NCBI RefSeq assembly: GCF_001423905.1
Contig: NZ_LMPQ01000010.1
Span: 47,994-111,993, forward strand
Length of the DNA: 64,000 nt
Reading direction: 5' to 3'
Source: Frigoribacterium sp. Leaf186
GTDB lineage: Bacteria > Actinomycetota > Actinomycetes > Actinomycetales > Microbacteriaceae
In this document: positions 62,286 to 64,000 of the stretch, one piece after another
Layout of the letters: every line of letters begins with the position of its first letter
Position numbering within the stretch: position 1 is the first letter of the stretch
Translations under genes and position numbers: made by a program
The notes under the pieces: model-generated
Database searches by the model: none
What the model saw: the letters and a program-made list of their open reading frames with translations, nothing else
Told to the model about the DNA's origin: nothing

Positions 62286-63293
62286 ATGGCACGTTCAGGC
62301 AAGGCCATCGAGTTCGACGCGTACGGCGACGTCTCGCAGCTGCACTTCGTCGAGCAGCCGTTGCCGACGCCCGCCGAGGACGAGGTCGTCGTCGAGGTCA
62401 TCTGTGCGGGCCTCAACCACATCGAGAACTTCATCCGGCAGGGCGACTTCGTCGACCGGCTGCCCCTCGAGTTCCCCGCCCGCGAGGGGTCGTGCTTCGC
62501 CGGCATCGTCAAGAAGCGCGGAGCCGCCGTGCGCAACTTCTCGGTCGGGGCCGAGGTGATCGGCCACGCGGTCGGCGGAGGCGCGCACGCGACCTACATC
62601 GCCGTTCCGGCGAGCGCCGTGGTGCCGAAGCCGCAGCACGTCCCGTGGGAGGTCGCCGGCGGCCTCTACCTGGCGGGAGCGACGGCGTACGACACCGTCC
62701 GCAGCCTGCACCTCGGGCCGGACGACGTCGTGGTCATCACGGCCGCCGCGGGTGGCGTCGGCCACATCGAGTGCCAGCTCGCGATGCAGCTGGGCGCCAA
62801 GGTGATCGGCACGTGCAGCCCCGGAAACCACGACTACCTCCGGTCGATCGGCGTCGTGCCGGTGGACTACGGCGAGGGCCTGCGCGAGCGCATCGACAAG
62901 GCGGCGGGCACCGACCGTCAGGTGACGGCCTTCATCGACAACTTCGGCGGCGACAACCCGGCCCTCAGCACCGACCTCGGCGTCCTGCCGTCGCGATTCA
63001 GCTCGAGCGAGGACCGCCTCGAGCGCGAGATCCGCTTCATCGGCGCCGAGCGCGACGACACCGAGCCGGCCATGATCCTCTCGGCCCTCGCGAAGCTGAT
63101 CGCCGAGAACAAGCTGCGCGTGCTCGTCTCGGGCTTCTACCCGTTCGACTACATCGCCCAGGCCTTCGAAGACCTCGCCGAGCAGCACTCGCGCGGCAAG
63201 GTCGTCGTCGGCATGCAGCCGGTCGAGACCGGGGCCCGCTCGCACTGGTATCTGTCGGGCAAGGCCCGGGCGGTCGCCGAGTCGCTCGGCTGA
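62286..63293 (+). CDS. MDR-family NADPH-dependent quinone oxidoreductase/enoyl reductase
   Basis: A 335-residue zinc-free medium-chain dehydrogenase/reductase. The N-terminal GroES-like domain contains GLNHIENFIRQGDF and the NADPH fold AAAGGVGHIECQLAMQLGAKVIG. Structural zinc cysteines are absent, as in quinone oxidoreductases. GAGGAGG lies seven bases before the ATG. Acts in the cytosol on an unknown carbonyl or quinone. Confidence 0.9.
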   Translation: MARSGKAIEFDAYGDVSQLHFVEQPLPTPAEDEVVVEVICAGLNHIENFIRQGDFVDRLPLEFPAREGSCFAGIVKKRGAAVRNFSVGAEVIGHAVGGGAHATYIAVPASAVVPKPQHVPWEVAGGLYLAGATAYDTVRSLHLGPDDVVVITAAAGGVGHIECQLAMQLGAKVIGTCSPGNHDYLRSIGVVPVDYGEGLRERIDKAAGTDRQVTAFIDNFGGDNPALSTDLGVLPSRFSSSEDRLEREIRFIGAERDDTEPAMILSALAKLIAENKLRVLVSGFYPFDYIAQAFEDLAEQHSRGKVVVGMQPVETGARSHWYLSGKARAVAESLG

Positions 63294-63318
63294 GCCGCCT
63301 CGTCGACCCTCCGACACA

Positions 63319-63372
63319 CCGCCGAGTGGACACGACGCCGCCGCATGCCGCGGCGCCGTGTCCACTCGGCGG
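63319..63372. terminator. Perfect 16-bp bidirectional terminator
   Basis: CCGCCGAGTGGACACG (63319-63334) pairs exactly with 63357-63372; the loop itself is GC-rich and can pair further. It separates the convergent MDR and kinase genes. An AGGAGGCGCG copy follows at 63396-63405. Confidence 0.85.
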
Positions 63373-63426
63373 CGTCCGGACGACGGCAGAGCGCAGGAGG
63401 CGCGGGTCGGCCAGGCCGCGCCGGCG

Positions 63427-64000
63427 TCAGCGGGGCAGCCGCAGCAGCGCGCCCGGAGCCCTGACCGTCGCCGCCGCGACGTCCATGGCCCGCTCGAGCG
63501 CCCCCGACCAGTCGACCGAACCGGGCTGACGCCGCTCGGTGAGCAACGAGGCGACGATCGAGGCGAAGGTCGCGTCCCCCGCGCCCATCGTGTCGACGAC
63601 CTCGCCGTCGGCCGACGAGATGCCCCGGGTCAGGGCCGTGCCCGAGGCCGCGTCCGCCGACCCGGCGAGCACCAGGCTCGCCCCGGCCGAGCCGCGCGTG
63701 GCGAGGACTCCCCCGGTGCCCGAGGCGAGCAGCGCCTCCTGCCAGTCGGCGAGCGAGCACCCGGCGACGAGCTCGGCGTCGTCGTCGCCGACCTTGACGA
63801 GCAGGGCCGACGCCGCGACGCGCGCGAAGCCGGCGGCGAAGTCGGCGATCTGTGCGGCCCCGCCGGGCAAGAACCCGGGGCGCGGGTTCGGGTCGACGAC
63901 CAGCCGCACGGGGTCGGTGCCGACGACGCGCAGCAGTCGGTCGGTGAGGACGGCGTCGTCGAACGGGTACGAGCTGACCGCGACGAGCGGAGCCGCCTCG
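63427..64000 (-). CDS. PfkB family carbohydrate kinase (C-terminal part, cut by window edge)
   Basis: At least 190 residues of a ribokinase-type sugar kinase that continues beyond the right edge. The PfkB signature 2 with the catalytic base is VDTMGAGDATFASIVASLL; VDPNPRPGF and LLVKVGDDDAELV upstream are typical of fructokinase-like members. It phosphorylates a sugar with ATP. The N-terminus and start are not in the window. Confidence 0.88.
   Translation of the reverse strand, partial: EAAPLVAVSSYPFDDAVLTDRLLRVVGTDPVRLVVDPNPRPGFLPGGAAQIADFAAGFARVAASALLVKVGDDDAELVAGCSLADWQEALLASGTGGVLATRGSAGASLVLAGSADAASGTALTRGISSADGEVVDTMGAGDATFASIVASLLTERRQPGSVDWSGALERAMDVAAATVRAPGALLRLPR

Overview
The window is about 70% G+C with dense, short-spaced genes, many GTG/TTG starts and frequent leaderless promoters (an A/T hexamer TANNNT 6-8 bases before the start codon). 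Gene content is actinobacterial: XPB helicase with its Helicase_C_3 partner, cold-shock protein with DUF3027, DUF3263 with LytR_C, a LysR-like substrate-binding protein opposite DUF5997, and class E sortase-type LAFTG anchors. I place it in Microbacteriaceae (Curtobacterium/Frigoribacterium-like); the genus is an inference. No plasmid, phage, transposase, integrase or CRISPR genes were seen.

Region 1 (1-11.3 kb): a PatB/MalY aminotransferase with an internal minisatellite, two GNAT acetyltransferases around a TetR regulator, a sugar ABC importer (lipoprotein plus two permeases, no ATPase) with a divergent LacI repressor and paired operators, a MarR/VOC divergent pair, a PAP2 phosphatase and a D-2-hydroxyacid dehydrogenase. 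Region 2 (11.3-24 kb) is more accessory: a secreted phosphodiesterase, a CPBP membrane protease, a small membrane protein, an anchored zinc metalloprotease, a 1783-residue anchored adhesin, a tandem two-domain MarR-like regulator, and a tRNA-Arg(CCU) gene followed by three tandem tRNA-like palindromic units.

Region 3 (24-45 kb) is mostly housekeeping: HNH nuclease, a candidate 23-residue peptide, an NlpC/P60 hydrolase with a long structured leader, DtxR, SerC, DUF3027/CSP, the XPB pair, an OmpR-type two-component system, GroEL under two CIRCE operators, CspA, LytR_C/DUF3263, MsrB/nitroreductase, tRNA-Thr(UGU), MarR/FUSC and two divergent paralogous small membrane proteins. Region 4 (45-64 kb): a complete olefin (ole) operon with an OleB-OleC fusion and a possible translated linker ORF, bifunctional PutA, a DrrAB-type ABC exporter, TetR, MFS exporter, small stress-type proteins, SDR, LysR-like/DUF5997 divergent pair, zinc metallopeptidase, MDR oxidoreductase and a PfkB kinase cut by the window edge.

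The most striking window-wide signal is a 10-bp word, AGGAGGCGCG, present about 30 times on both strands (hand estimate under one expected). It often lies in intergenic hairpins or as inverted pairs at terminators, and is nearly absent from about 4 to 24 kb. It behaves like a dispersed functional motif of unknown role. The tRNA-like array at 23.67-23.93 kb is the second feature most worth attention.
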